A stretch of DNA of 64,000 nt, from NCBI RefSeq assembly GCF_036607905.1, contig NZ_CP144555.1:3224001-3288000 (forward strand), read 5' to 3'. Positions 35,243 to 43,432 of the stretch are shown piece by piece. Made by a program: the position numbers and the translations under genes. The notes under the pieces are model-generated. The model worked only from the letters and a program-made list of their open reading frames with translations. It searched no databases and was not told where the DNA came from. Each line of letters starts with the position of its first letter. The first letter of the stretch is position 1. Source of the stretch: Streptomyces sp. SCSIO 75703 (GTDB lineage Bacteria; Actinomycetota; Actinomycetes; Streptomycetales; Streptomycetaceae).

Positions 35243-35289
35243 CGTAGAACTCTACGTACACCCCTCGACGTGCACAGATATATGCGCAC
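35243..35289. promoter_or_regulatory. Operator candidates upstream of the GntR gene
   Basis: Two inverted repeats lie in the 110-bp gap: CGTAGA-AC-TCTACG at 35243-35256 with perfect 6-bp arms, and an imperfect 20-bp palindrome GTGCACAGATATATGCGCAC at 35270-35289. Both are typical in size for GntR-family dimers and would allow autoregulation. Confidence 0.45.
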
Positions 35290-35321
35290 GCCACCCGCAC
35301 GCGACGAGGAGACGCCCGACC

Positions 35322-36035
35322 ATGCCCGGCCCCAGCGGCACCGGTGCCGTGACGCGCAGCACCCTGCGGCAGCAGATCGCCGACGCCCTGCGCGACGAGG
35401 TCCTGGCCGGACGTCTCCAGCCCGGGCAGGAGTTCACCGTGAAGGAGATCGCCGAGCAGTACGGCGTCTCCGCCACGCCGGTCCGCGAAGCCCTGGTCGA
35501 CCTGTCCGCGCAGGGCCTCCTGGACGCGGACCACCACCGGGGATTCCGGGTGCACGAGTACTCGTTCGAGGACTTCCGGGGGATGGTGCAGGCGCGCAGC
35601 CTGGTCACCGACGGCATGTTCCTCGCCCTCGCCGACGACCGCTACGAGCGGCCGCGCCCCGGCGATGCCCGGCTGACCGCCGACCTCGCGGCGGTCCGGC
35701 GGCGCGGCGAGGAGGCGCAGCGGGCCGCGCTCACCGGTGAGCTGACCGTCCTCATCGGCTACGACCTGCGGTACTGGCGGGAGTTGGCCGCGCTCTTCGG
35801 CAACCCGTACCTCTCCGACTTCCTGCACCGGCTGCGGGTGCAGAGCTGGGTGTGCACGGTGCAGCACCTGCGCCGGCTCGAAGACTTGCGCGGCATGCTG
35901 TGGTCGGGCCACACCGAGCTGGTCGACGCGCTCACCCGGCGCGACGCCCCGACGGCCCGCGCGCTGGTCGCCGCGTACAACGCCCACTCCCTCGCGCTGA
36001 TCGAACGGCTCACCGGTCCGCCGGCCGCCCCCTGA
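35322..36035 (+). CDS. GntR-family (FadR-like) transcriptional regulator
   Basis: A 237-residue protein with ATG at 35322 and GAGGAGA upstream. The winged helix-turn-helix covers about 14-75 (LRQQIADALRDEVLAGRLQPG, then VKEIAEQYGVSATPVREALVD). The C-terminal all-helical FCD domain covers about 85-230 with Asp/His candidates for metal or acid binding (HRLRVQSWVCTVQHL, GHTELVDAL). Effectors in this subfamily are small carboxylates. It probably controls itself and perhaps the aminotransferase gene just upstream. Confidence 0.92.
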   Translation: MPGPSGTGAVTRSTLRQQIADALRDEVLAGRLQPGQEFTVKEIAEQYGVSATPVREALVDLSAQGLLDADHHRGFRVHEYSFEDFRGMVQARSLVTDGMFLALADDRYERPRPGDARLTADLAAVRRRGEEAQRAALTGELTVLIGYDLRYWRELAALFGNPYLSDFLHRLRVQSWVCTVQHLRRLEDLRGMLWSGHTELVDALTRRDAPTARALVAAYNAHSLALIERLTGPPAAP

Positions 36036-36142
36036 CGTGAGGTGGCCCGGCCCCCGGGTGGGTAAGGGACCTGCACGCGAGGGCACCGACTACGCTTTCG
36101 TGACCGACCCGCCCGCCCGCCGAGCTGTGTGAGGAGCCTCTT

Positions 36143-36793
36143 TTGGCCTGTGACCTGTGGCTGGTGCCGCTCGTCGACGTCTTGTGCCACACCCCGGACA
36201 ACCCCTTCGCCGAGGAACTCGCGCAGTACGACTCGGTGCTCTCGGCGGCCGGCCTGCCGCCCGTGCCCGTGTACCAGTACATGCCGGGCCTGTCCGGCGA
36301 GGTCGCCCCGGTGGCGGGCTTCGACTACGACGCGCTGCACTTCCTGCGCCGCGCCTACCTGCTCCAGGTCTGCGAGCTGCCGGTGACGCCGGTGGACGAA
36401 CTCGGCGGCGACTACGAGCAGTTGCTGGAGATGTTCGAGTCGACGGCCCAGCGGTCGCACCTGGTCTGGCACTACGACCACGCCGGCGCGTACGTCCCCG
36501 TGGACTTCCCGCACCCCCTCGCCGACGACGACCTCCTCGCGGGCGGCGGCCCCCTCGGCTCCTCGCACGCCCTGCTGCGCGAGCTGGAGGCGGTCGCCCC
36601 GGCCCTCGGCATCGATCCGGCCAACCCGCCGGCCGTCCCCCAGCCCCCGGCCGCGCCGACCGAGCTGGCGGAGCCGGCCGCCCCCGCGCCCTACGACCCG
36701 AGCCCCTTCGCCCGCGAGCGCCACGTCTGGCTCGGCCTGCACACGGCCGCGACCCGGAGCCTGGCCCAGGGCTCGATGATCGTCTTCAGTTGA
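36143..36793 (+). CDS. Uncharacterised protein
   Basis: A 216-residue protein with a TTG start behind GAGGAG. An N-terminal folded region (1-150) reads ACDLWLVPLVDVLCHTPDN and FDYDALHFLRRAYLLQVCEL. A Pro/Ala-rich linker lies at about 165-185, and HVWLGLHTAATRSLAQGSMI closes the protein. It is acidic, with no membrane segment. The stop overlaps the next start (TTGA), so the two proteins are made together and may bind each other. I do not recognise a family. Confidence 0.75.
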   Translation: MACDLWLVPLVDVLCHTPDNPFAEELAQYDSVLSAAGLPPVPVYQYMPGLSGEVAPVAGFDYDALHFLRRAYLLQVCELPVTPVDELGGDYEQLLEMFESTAQRSHLVWHYDHAGAYVPVDFPHPLADDDLLAGGGPLGSSHALLRELEAVAPALGIDPANPPAVPQPPAAPTELAEPAAPAPYDPSPFARERHVWLGLHTAATRSLAQGSMIVFS

Positions 36794-37230
36794 CGGCCGA
36801 CGTCCCGTGCGCCGCCGTCCCGCCCCTCCTGCTGCGCACGGTCCCCGAGACGGCCGGGCCCCTGGCCGAGTTGTTCCGGATACCGGCGGACGGCGCCGTC
36901 CTGTCGGAGGACGTCTGCGTCGACCTGTACGAGATCCTCCTGGACTGCTTCGCCCGGCCCGTCCTCGTGCCGCAGTTGGCGAGCGCCACCCCGGACGCCG
37001 AACTCCTCGACCGGTGCTGGGACTTCGTGGAGCGCATCGTGGGCCACTCCTCGGAACACGTCAGCGGCGCGGTGTACTTCCAGGTCCTGGAACAACTCCT
37101 CGACGCCGACGGCCTGGTGGAAGCCGCCTGGCCCCACATGCGCCCCCACACCCGCGCCCGCACCCTGCGCATGCTGGACTTCTACGGCGTCCGCATCCGC
37201 GGCGTCAACGACCGCTGGGCCCGCCGCTGA
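36790..37230 (+). CDS. Uncharacterised protein, coupled to the preceding gene
   Basis: A 146-residue protein with a TTG start inside the stop of the upstream gene. It is helical and acidic (LSEDVCVDLYEILLDCFARP, CWDFVERIVGHSSEHVSGAVY) with an Arg-rich C-terminus (HTRARTLRMLDFYGVRIRG). The composition resembles small cytoplasmic partner or immunity-type proteins, but no family can be named. It is downstream of the GntR region and likely part of the same short operon as the 216-residue protein. Confidence 0.72.
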   Translation: MTADVPCAAVPPLLLRTVPETAGPLAELFRIPADGAVLSEDVCVDLYEILLDCFARPVLVPQLASATPDAELLDRCWDFVERIVGHSSEHVSGAVYFQVLEQLLDADGLVEAAWPHMRPHTRARTLRMLDFYGVRIRGVNDRWARR

Positions 37231-37462
37231 GCGGGCCCGATCAGGTGGCCGGCGGCCGGCCTCCGGAGCAACGGGTCCGCGCCGGTCACCCCCCGGGGAA
37301 GGGCGGCAGCGGCGGGCCGTTGCCGCCGGCCGTCACCCGTTGCGGGGGCCTGTCGCCCGTGGCCAGGATGACCACGCCCCGGCGCGGGTGACACGTGGAC
37401 GAAGCCTCCGCCCCCGGATCGACGGGGCGGTGTCGACGCCCCCGCCCCGTCCGGGCACCACG

Positions 37463-37750
37463 TCAGCCGTGCGGGCCCTCGCCCACGTCCCGGGCCGGGA
37501 CGCGCCTTGCCGTCGGCGGTTTGCGGCAGTCCGGTACGCGGTCGGTGGCGGGCTCTCCGTCCAGCGCGTAGCACAACTGGGCGTGGAGCAGTTCCGCCTC
37601 CGCCGTCGTGAGGCTCAGGGCCGCGTCCGCGTCGAAGACCCCGTCGCGGCGCAGCCACAGGTCGATGGCGATCCTTCCGTCACCCTGACGTCGGACCGGC
37701 TTGCTCGGCACGCGGCTCACCTGGACCCGCTGGTTCGGCGCGGCGCTCAT
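37463..37750 (-). CDS. Small uncharacterised protein
   Basis: A 95-residue protein whose ATG overlaps the preceding stop by 1 bp (TGATG). The core reads QVSRVPSKPVRRQGDGRIAI and then LSLTTAEAELLHAQLCYALDG, a beta-then-helix layout, with a basic tail. There is no membrane segment or known domain. Together with the 90-residue gene upstream it makes a small operon next to the XRE/DUF397 locus, a setting where streptomycetes often keep variable developmental or defence genes. Confidence 0.65.
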   Translation of the reverse strand: MSAAPNQRVQVSRVPSKPVRRQGDGRIAIDLWLRRDGVFDADAALSLTTAEAELLHAQLCYALDGEPATDRVPDCRKPPTARRVPARDVGEGPHG

Positions 37751-38022
37751 CAGTACGCCACCCCCGCCGGGCCGTTCACGAGGTACGCCCGCTCGTACGC
37801 GAGCAGGTAGGGCCGGACCAGGGGGCCGGGCTCCTGGACCGGCGCGCAGAGTCCGGCCACACCGCTGCGGTGGATCAGCAGCCGCAGCCCGGACAGGGTG
37901 CGCGGCGGTACGGGGGCCGGGGCGGTCCCCGGGGTCCCCCGGCGCCGGCCGGTGGCCGGAAGCAACAGGGAGAAAAGCAGCGCGAGTACCCGTTCCAGGG
38001 CATGCCGAATAGAGTTGTCCAT
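37750..38022 (-). CDS. Small uncharacterised protein
   Basis: A 90-residue protein with ATG at 38022 and GAAGGAG about 8 nt upstream. A hydrophobic patch near the start (HALERVLALLFSLLLPATG) could be a weak membrane or amphipathic helix. The remainder (SGLRLLIHRSGVAGLCAPVQ, YLLAYERAYLV) is unrecognised. It leads a two-gene unit and is preceded by a stem-loop and a 20-bp palindrome that may control it. Confidence 0.62.
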   Translation of the reverse strand: MDNSIRHALERVLALLFSLLLPATGRRRGTPGTAPAPVPPRTLSGLRLLIHRSGVAGLCAPVQEPGPLVRPYLLAYERAYLVNGPAGVAY

Positions 38023-38050
38023 GCTGACGCTCCTTCACAGCGTTGGCTCC

Positions 38051-38084
38051 GCCCCGGAGGTGGTCGCTCACCTCCGGGGCTTTT
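38051..38084 (+). terminator. Strong stem-loop with T-run (plus orientation)
   Basis: A perfect 12-bp stem GCCCCGGAGGTG / CACCTCCGGGGC with a 6-nt loop is followed by TTTTG on the plus strand. No plus-strand gene ends nearby, so it may stop antisense transcription. In the minus direction it lies in the 5' leader of the 90-residue gene, where it lacks a U-run. Confidence 0.6.
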
Positions 38085-38159
38085 GTACGGGCGCACACCC
38101 CGCCGGACCATCACGGAACGGCAGGCTTGCACTACACAGCGTACGCACAACATGACGGC

Positions 38160-38179
38160 ACACACAACATGTTGTGTGT
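38160..38179. promoter_or_regulatory. 20-bp perfect palindrome, operator candidate
   Basis: ACACACAACATGTTGTGTGT is a complete palindrome in a region that is AT-rich for this genome. A related half, GCACAACATG, lies at 38145-38154. It sits between the DUF397 stop (38201) and the small-gene operon start (38022). It is probably the binding site of a dimeric regulator, possibly the adjacent XRE protein or a relative. Confidence 0.6.
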
Positions 38180-38200
38180 AAGTGGGTACCGACGGCTTCG

Positions 38201-38392
38201 CTATGTGGCGAATCGGTCGAACTCGCCCGCCTTGGCTCCCTCCAGGAAGGCCCGCATCTTGCGACGCGTGGTCTCTACGACCTGCCCTGGGTCGTCGCTC
38301 TCACGCAGGTAGATGCGATCGCCCTCCTCGGCGACCTCTATGCAACTCCCCGTGTCTGCCGAGAAGGACGACTTACGCCACTGAAGTTCCAC
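38201..38392 (-). CDS. DUF397 domain protein
   Basis: A 63-residue protein with the family signature WRKSSFSADTGSCIEVAEEG and the ending FLEGAKAGEFDRF. DUF397 proteins accompany WhiJ-like XRE regulators in streptomycetes and are thought to modulate them in developmental control. The gene follows the XRE gene by 11 bp on the same strand. Both have complete length and look functional. Confidence 0.92.
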   Translation of the reverse strand: MELQWRKSSFSADTGSCIEVAEEGDRIYLRESDDPGQVVETTRRKMRAFLEGAKAGEFDRFAT

Positions 38393-38403
38393 TCGGTCCC
38401 GCC

Positions 38404-39255
38404 TCAGATCTCTTTCGCAACGTGCCGGATGAAGGTGAGGGAGTCCCCTGGTTCCAGGGCGCGTTCACGCATCCGGTCGAGGACGGCACGGTAGTTCGCC
38501 AGGTAGGTCTCGGCGTGCAGGAAGCTCACGCCCGTGGGCACGTCGATCTGCACCATGTCCAACTGCTGTACAGGTCCGCAGGCATACAGGGTCGAACTGC
38601 CCGCGTTCGCGAAGCCTCCGGCGCTGAACGGCACCACCCGGACCGTGACGGCGGGCCGCTCGGCCTCCTTCAGCAGGTGCTCGATCTGTCGCAGCAGAGC
38701 CTGCCTGTCCCCGAACCGCATCCGCAGCGCGGCCTCGTGGACGAGGAACTCGCACGGAGGCGGTTCGGGACGGTCCAGCAGTTCCGCCCGCCGCAGCCGG
38801 AAGGCCATGTGCCGGTCCAGGTCCGTGGACGCCATGGTCGGCACGGCCTCGTCGAAGATGCCGCGCATGTAGTCGGGGAGCTGGAGCAGACCGGGCATAT
38901 GCATGATCTGCGCCGAACGCAGCGCCACCGCGTGATGCTCCATCTCCGCGATGTCCAGGAGACCTGCGGGCAGCGCGTCCCGGTACTCGTCCCACCAGTA
39001 CGGTCCGCGCTCCCGGGCCATCAGGGCCAGCGCGTCGATGTACGCGGCGTCGGGACAGCGGTAGTTGGCCGCCCAGACGCGGACGCGGTCGCTACTGACA
39101 CCGGAGCGTGCCGACTCGGTGTTGCTCACCGTCGTGCGATCCGTGCGGTGCAGGGCCGCGGCCTCATTGATCGACATGCCGATGTGCTCGCGCATTCTGC
39201 GCAACTCTGCACCCAGACGTCGTTGCCGTTCGGTGGACGGCTTACGGACGGGCAT
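38404..39255 (-). CDS. WhiJ-like XRE-family regulator (DUF5753)
   Basis: A 283-residue protein with ATG at 39255 behind AGGGGAG. The helix-turn-helix covers about 12-70 (LGAELRRMREHIGMSINEAA, TDRTTVSNTESARSGVSSDRV). The DUF5753 domain covers about 95-275 (YWWDEYRDALPAGLLDIAEME, PGLLQLPDYMRGIF). This pairing with a DUF397 gene is the same arrangement as whiJ-type loci that influence sporulation and antibiotic production. Its target may include the nearby 20-bp palindrome. Confidence 0.92.
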   Translation of the reverse strand: MPVRKPSTERQRRLGAELRRMREHIGMSINEAAALHRTDRTTVSNTESARSGVSSDRVRVWAANYRCPDAAYIDALALMARERGPYWWDEYRDALPAGLLDIAEMEHHAVALRSAQIMHMPGLLQLPDYMRGIFDEAVPTMASTDLDRHMAFRLRRAELLDRPEPPPCEFLVHEAALRMRFGDRQALLRQIEHLLKEAERPAVTVRVVPFSAGGFANAGSSTLYACGPVQQLDMVQIDVPTGVSFLHAETYLANYRAVLDRMRERALEPGDSLTFIRHVAKEI

Positions 39256-39351
39256 CGGACGCTCCCCTGGCACCGTTCTGGATCTGTGAAGGGCGGCCGG
39301 CCCGGGTCACCCGTGCCGGTCGCCTTTCCAATCTCTCAGAACGCGGGGGCG

Positions 39352-40635
39352 TCAGAGGAACGAGTTGATCTCGATCGTCTCGTCGCGGCCCGGTCCCACG
39401 CCGATCGCGGAGATCGGCGCCCCGGACATCTCCTCCAGGGCCTTCACGTACGCCTGCGCGTTCTTCGGCAGGTCGGAGAAGGTCTTCGCGCCGGTGATGT
39501 CCTCCGACCAGCCCGGCAGCATCTCGTACACCGGCTTCGCGTGGTGGAAGTCGGTCTGCGAGTACGGCAGCTCCTCGACCCGCTTGCCGTCGATCTCGTA
39601 GGCCACGCAGACCGGGATCTGCTCCCAGCCGGTGAGGACGTCGAGCTTGGTCAGGAAGAAGTCGGTCAGGCCGTTGACCCGGGTCGCGTAGCGGGCGATC
39701 ACCGCGTCGAACCAGCCGCAGCGGCGGTCGCGGCCGGTGGTGACACCGCGCTCGCCGCCGATCTCGCGCAGCGCCTCGCCGTCCTTGTCGAACAGCTCGG
39801 TCGGGAAGGGACCGGCGCCGACGCGGGTCGTGTACGCCTTGAGGATGCCGATGACGCGGCTGATCTTCGTCGGGCCGACGCCCGCGCCGGTGCAGGCACC
39901 GCCGGCGGTCGGGTTCGACGAGGTCACGAAGGGGTACGTGCCGTGGTCGATGTCGAGCAGGGTGCCCTGGCCGCCCTCGAAGAGGACCACCTTGCCGTCG
40001 TCGAGCGCCTGGTTGAGGACGAGGACGGTGTCGGCGACGTACGGGCGGATCTGCTCCGCGTAGCCGAGCAGTTCCTCGACCACCTGGCCGGCGGCGATCG
40101 CGCGGCGGTTGTACAGCTTGGTCAGGATCTGGTTCTTGGCGTCGAGCGCGGCCTCCACCTTCTGGGTGAGGATCGACTCGTCGTAGAGGTCCTGGACGCG
40201 GATGCCGACGCGGTTGATCTTGTCCGCGTAGGTGGGCCCGATGCCGCGGCCGGTGGTGCCGATCTTGCGCTTGCCGAGGAAGCGTTCCGTCACCTTGTCG
40301 ACGGTGACGTTGTACGGCGTGATGATGTGCGCGTTGCCGCTGATCAGGAGCTTGGACGTGTCGACGCCCCGCTCGTTCAGCCCGCTCAGCTCGGAGAGCA
40401 GGACCGAGGGGTCGACGACGACGCCGTTGCCGATGACCGGCGTGCAGCCGGGAGACAGGATTCCGGAAGGGAGCAGGTGGAGGGCGTACTTCTGATCGCC
40501 CACGACCACGGTGTGGCCGGCGTTGTTACCGCCTTGGTACCGCACCACGTAGTCGACGGAACCACCGAGCAGGTCCGTCGCCTTTCCCTTGCCTTCGTCA
40601 CCCCACTGAGCACCGAGCAGCACAAGTGCGGGCAC
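39352..40635 (-). CDS. purA: Adenylosuccinate synthetase
   Basis: A 427-residue protein with a GTG start. It joins IMP and aspartate using GTP in AMP synthesis. The P-loop-like start [20 protein letters not shown] and NNAGHTVVV are the GTP and IMP sites. [14 protein letters not shown] and [20 protein letters not shown] are invariant family stretches, and [15 protein letters not shown] lies near the C-terminus. Full length. It stands alone, with the kinase-like gene diverging 184 bp away. Confidence 0.97.
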   Translation of the reverse strand: MPALVLLGAQWGDEGKGKATDLLGGSVDYVVRYQGGNNAGHTVVVGDQKYALHLLPSGILSPGCTPVIGNGVVVDPSVLLSELSGLNERGVDTSKLLISGNAHIITPYNVTVDKVTERFLGKRKIGTTGRGIGPTYADKINRVGIRVQDLYDESILTQKVEAALDAKNQILTKLYNRRAIAAGQVVEELLGYAEQIRPYVADTVLVLNQALDDGKVVLFEGGQGTLLDIDHGTYPFVTSSNPTAGGACTGAGVGPTKISRVIGILKAYTTRVGAGPFPTELFDKDGEALREIGGERGVTTGRDRRCGWFDAVIARYATRVNGLTDFFLTKLDVLTGWEQIPVCVAYEIDGKRVEELPYSQTDFHHAKPVYEMLPGWSEDITGAKTFSDLPKNAQAYVKALEEMSGAPISAIGVGPGRDETIEINSFL

Positions 40636-40818
40636 GCGCGTACACCCCTTCCGGGCGGGGCATGTCCAAGGTCAAGGGCGTACACGGAGGTCATCGCCGT
40701 GTGCACCGCGACCGTCGTTGGCCGCCAACCTCGGACCGGGAGCCCCGGTATAGACCAAGCCCCTGGCGCAATCGCGCAAGGGGCTCTTGCACAAAGATGC
40801 TACCCGAGGAAGCGAGGC

Positions 40819-41700
40819 ATGGCCGAGGTGGCGACTTCCGCGACGCCCGATCAGCTCCTGGTGGTCATCGACCCGTCCGCCCGGCAGGCGGACGGCGAGT
40901 CCGTCAGGATCGCGAAAGACGTGCTCAGCGGGGGTGCGGCCCACACGAAGGTGTGTCTGCCGGAGAGCCCCGAGGAGTTCGCGCGGGTGCTGCGCCGACG
41001 GGGCGCGCGGCGGCCGGTGGTGATCGGCGACGACCGCGCGCTGCTGCGGGCGGTGGCGCTGCTGCACCGGCAGCGGGAGCTGGACGGGTGCGCGCTCTCG
41101 GTGGTGCCGGTCGGCCCGGCGCTGGGCCTGGCCCGGTCGCTGGGGCTGCCGACGGGGGCGGTGGCGGCGGCGCGCGCGGTGCTGGACGGCGCGGTGCGGC
41201 GGCTGGACCTGCTCGTGGACGACAGTGACGGGGTGGTGCTGGGCGCGGTGGTGATCCCGCCGCTCGCCGCGCGGGAGGCCGCCGGCCGGGAGGAGGCCGT
41301 GGTGGAGGGCGCGGGCGCGGAGTCCGGGGTGGCGCCGGTCCACCCCTGGCTGCGGACCTGCCAGTCCCTGGTGCGGACGCTGGCGGCGGCCCGGCCGGCG
41401 GCGGCTCCGGGTGGCGGCGCGGCCCGGCTGCGGGTCGAGGTGGACGGCGTGACGCTGGTGGGCCTGGACCGGGCGGTGGGGTCGGTGACGGTGACCCCGG
41501 GCGCGGGCGGGCTGGCCGAGGTGGAGGTGCGGCCCGCGTCGGCGGGGCCGGAGGCGTCGCCGCTGCGGGCGCGGGGGCGGACGGTGACGGTGTCGGGGGC
41601 GCACTTCCGCTACCGGGCCGACGCGGTGGTCTCGGGTCCGGTGCGCACCCGCACGTGGACCGTGCGGGAAGCGGCCTGGGGGCTGACGCTGCCGGGGTGA
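40819..41700 (+). CDS. Diacylglycerol-kinase-like protein
   Basis: A 293-residue protein with ATG at 40819. The N-terminal half resembles a DAGK catalytic domain fold: LLVVIDPSARQADGESVRIA, then ARRPVVIGDDRALLRAVALLH in place of the usual GGDGTVNEV, and VVPVGPALGLARSLGLP in place of the GT-NDFAR part. The C-terminal half is beta-rich (ARLRVEVDGVTLVGLDRAVG). The key GGDGT is altered to IGDDRA, so lipid-kinase activity is doubtful and it may be a regulatory relative. It diverges from purA. Confidence 0.75.
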   Translation: MAEVATSATPDQLLVVIDPSARQADGESVRIAKDVLSGGAAHTKVCLPESPEEFARVLRRRGARRPVVIGDDRALLRAVALLHRQRELDGCALSVVPVGPALGLARSLGLPTGAVAAARAVLDGAVRRLDLLVDDSDGVVLGAVVIPPLAAREAAGREEAVVEGAGAESGVAPVHPWLRTCQSLVRTLAAARPAAAPGGGAARLRVEVDGVTLVGLDRAVGSVTVTPGAGGLAEVEVRPASAGPEASPLRARGRTVTVSGAHFRYRADAVVSGPVRTRTWTVREAAWGLTLPG

Positions 41701-41712
41701 GGCGCGGGCGGG

Positions 41713-41769
41713 GCCGGCCGGACCGGCGGGCGACCGGGCCCGGCGGACGTGCCGGCCGGACCGGCGGGC
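41713..41769. repeat. Short direct repeat between convergent genes
   Basis: A 19-bp unit GCCGGCCGGACCGGCGGGC occurs at 41713-41731 and again at 41751-41769. It is itself partly palindromic and lies just after the stop of the kinase-like gene, so it may act as a double terminator. Confidence 0.5.
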
Positions 41770-41846
41770 CCGCGGGGGTCCGGGCCGGGCCGCGCGGGCG
41801 TCTCGGCCGGGCCGGCGGGGCCCGCGCCGGTCCGGAGGGCGCCGGG

Positions 41847-42353
41847 TCAGCGCGGGCCGAAGACCGCCTCGCGGTGGACCCGCCAGCGTTCCATCATCGT
41901 GACGATCTCCTCCTCGACGAACTCGAAGAAGGCGAGCGTCTCCGCCATGCGGCGCCCCGCCGGGGTGTTGGCGCCGAGGCTCGCCACGCCCTCGCGCAGG
42001 GCCGCCTCCCACCGCTTGAGCACGGTCTCGCGGTTGGTCAGCGCCTCGTACCACTGGTCGCTGTGCACGCGGTACCGCTCGCGCCGCGAGCCCGGTTCCC
42101 GCTCCCGGGCCACCATGTGCTGCTGGGCCAGGTACCGCACGGCGCCGGAGACGGCCGCCGGGCTGACCCGGAGCTGTTCGCCCAGTTCGGCCGAGGTCAG
42201 CGAGCCCGAGTCGGAGGCGAGCAGCGCGGCGAAGACCCGGGAGGGCATCCGCTGCATCCCGGCCTCGACGAGCTGGGCGGCGAAGCCCTCGACGAACCTC
42301 GACACCGCCTCGGGGTCGCGCCCCGGCCCGGCCTGCTCCGCTGCTTCGGTCAT
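41847..42353 (-). CDS. GbsR/MarR-type regulator
   Basis: A 168-residue protein, taken to start at ATG 42353; an in-frame GTG at 42371 is possible. The winged helix-turn-helix covers about 30-95 (MPSRVFAALLASDSGSLTSA, LGEQLRVSPAAVSGAVRYLAQ). A C-terminal helical dimer part follows (FFEFVEEEIVTMMERWRVH). It is encoded back to back with an ABC exporter, the usual arrangement for a local repressor that responds to the exported compound. Confidence 0.9.
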   Translation of the reverse strand: MTEAAEQAGPGRDPEAVSRFVEGFAAQLVEAGMQRMPSRVFAALLASDSGSLTSAELGEQLRVSPAAVSGAVRYLAQQHMVAREREPGSRRERYRVHSDQWYEALTNRETVLKRWEAALREGVASLGANTPAGRRMAETLAFFEFVEEEIVTMMERWRVHREAVFGPR

Positions 42354-42386
42354 CGTCCGATCATCCCTCACCCCCCTGACGTTTTC

Positions 42387-42411
42387 TTAACTTCACAAAC
42401 TTCTGAATTAA
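42387..42411. promoter_or_regulatory. AT-rich operator/promoter between GbsR-type regulator and ABC exporter
   Basis: The 74-bp divergent gap contains a 25-bp AT-rich stretch framed by TTAA at both ends (42387-42390 and 42408-42411) with two ACTTC direct repeats inside. This is exceptional in such GC-rich DNA, and the stretch likely overlaps both promoters. It is the best candidate for the regulator's binding site. Confidence 0.5.
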
Positions 42412-42427
42412 GCGTACGTTCCCGGTC

Positions 42428-43432
42428 ATGACGAAGGCAATCAGCGTCTCCGGGCTCCACAAGAGGTTCGGCCGGACGTCCGCTCTGGACGGCCTCGACC
42501 TGGAGGTCGCGACCGGCGAGGTCCACGGCTTCCTCGGCCCGAACGGGGCCGGCAAGTCCACCACCATCCGCGTGCTGCTCGGCCTGCTGCGGGCGGACGC
42601 GGGCACGGCACGGGTGCTCGGCCGCGATCCGTGGCGGGACGCGGTGGAGATCAACCGCCGCGTCGCCTACGTCCCCGGCGACGTCACCCTGTGGCGCAAC
42701 CTCACCGGCGGCGAGGTCATCGACCTCTACGGCCGGCTGCGCGGCGGGCTGGACGCCGGGCGGCGGGCGGAACTGGTCGAGCGCTTCGACCTCGACCCGA
42801 CCCGCAAGGGCCGTACGTACTCCAAGGGCAACCGGCAGAAGGTCGCGCTGGTCGCCGCGTTCGCCTCCGACGTCGACCTGCTGATCCTCGACGAGCCGAC
42901 CTCGGGCCTGGACCCGCTGATGGAGGCCGTCTTCCGGCGGTGCGTGGCCGAGGAACGGGAGCGGGGGCGCACCGTCCTGCTCTCGTCCCACATCCTCGGC
43001 GAGGTCGAGGAGCTGTGCGACCGGGTCTCCATCGTCCGCAAGGGGCGCACGGTGGAGCGCGGTTCGCTGGCCGAGCTGCGGCACCTGACCCGGACCGGCG
43101 TGAGCGCCGAACTCGCCACCGTCCCCGGGGCGCTGGCCGCCCTGCCCGGTGTGCACGGGCTCGACGTGCGGGGCGGCCGGGTGCGGTTCCAGGCCGACAC
43201 CGACAAGCTGGGCCCCGTCCTGCGCGTGCTGGGCGAGGCGGGCGTGCGGTCGCTGACGGCGGCCCCGCCGACGCTGGAGGAGCTGTTCCTGCGGCACTAC
43301 CGCGACGACGGTCCCGGCGGGCGGGACGGCGGGCACGGCACCGGCGGCGACAGCCACGACAACGACGGCAGCGGCAGCGGCCTGGACGACGACGGCCGCG
43401 GCGAACCGGTGGACGGGACGGTGGCCCGATGA
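42428..43432 (+). CDS. ABC transporter ATP-binding protein
   Basis: A 334-residue protein with an ATG start. Walker A is GPNGAGKST (residues 37-45), the signature is YSKGNRQKV (a variant common in drug-export ATPases, replacing LSGGQ), and Walker B is [23 protein letters not shown] carries the switch His. The C-terminal 90 residues include a Gly/Asp-rich tail. It is co-translated with its permease (4-bp overlap). It likely powers export of an antibiotic or lipid-like compound. Confidence 0.95.
   Translation: MTKAISVSGLHKRFGRTSALDGLDLEVATGEVHGFLGPNGAGKSTTIRVLLGLLRADAGTARVLGRDPWRDAVEINRRVAYVPGDVTLWRNLTGGEVIDLYGRLRGGLDAGRRAELVERFDLDPTRKGRTYSKGNRQKVALVAAFASDVDLLILDEPTSGLDPLMEAVFRRCVAEERERGRTVLLSSHILGEVEELCDRVSIVRKGRTVERGSLAELRHLTRTGVSAELATVPGALAALPGVHGLDVRGGRVRFQADTDKLGPVLRVLGEAGVRSLTAAPPTLEELFLRHYRDDGPGGRDGGHGTGGDSHDNDGSGSGLDDDGRGEPVDGTVAR

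Noticed and set aside
33526..35289. Open minus-strand frame extending the Ser/Thr kinase to 1296 codons
   Set aside because: The kinase domain starts normally at 33525. The extension is antisense to a well-conserved aminotransferase gene and exists because GC-rich codons rarely give stops on the opposite strand.
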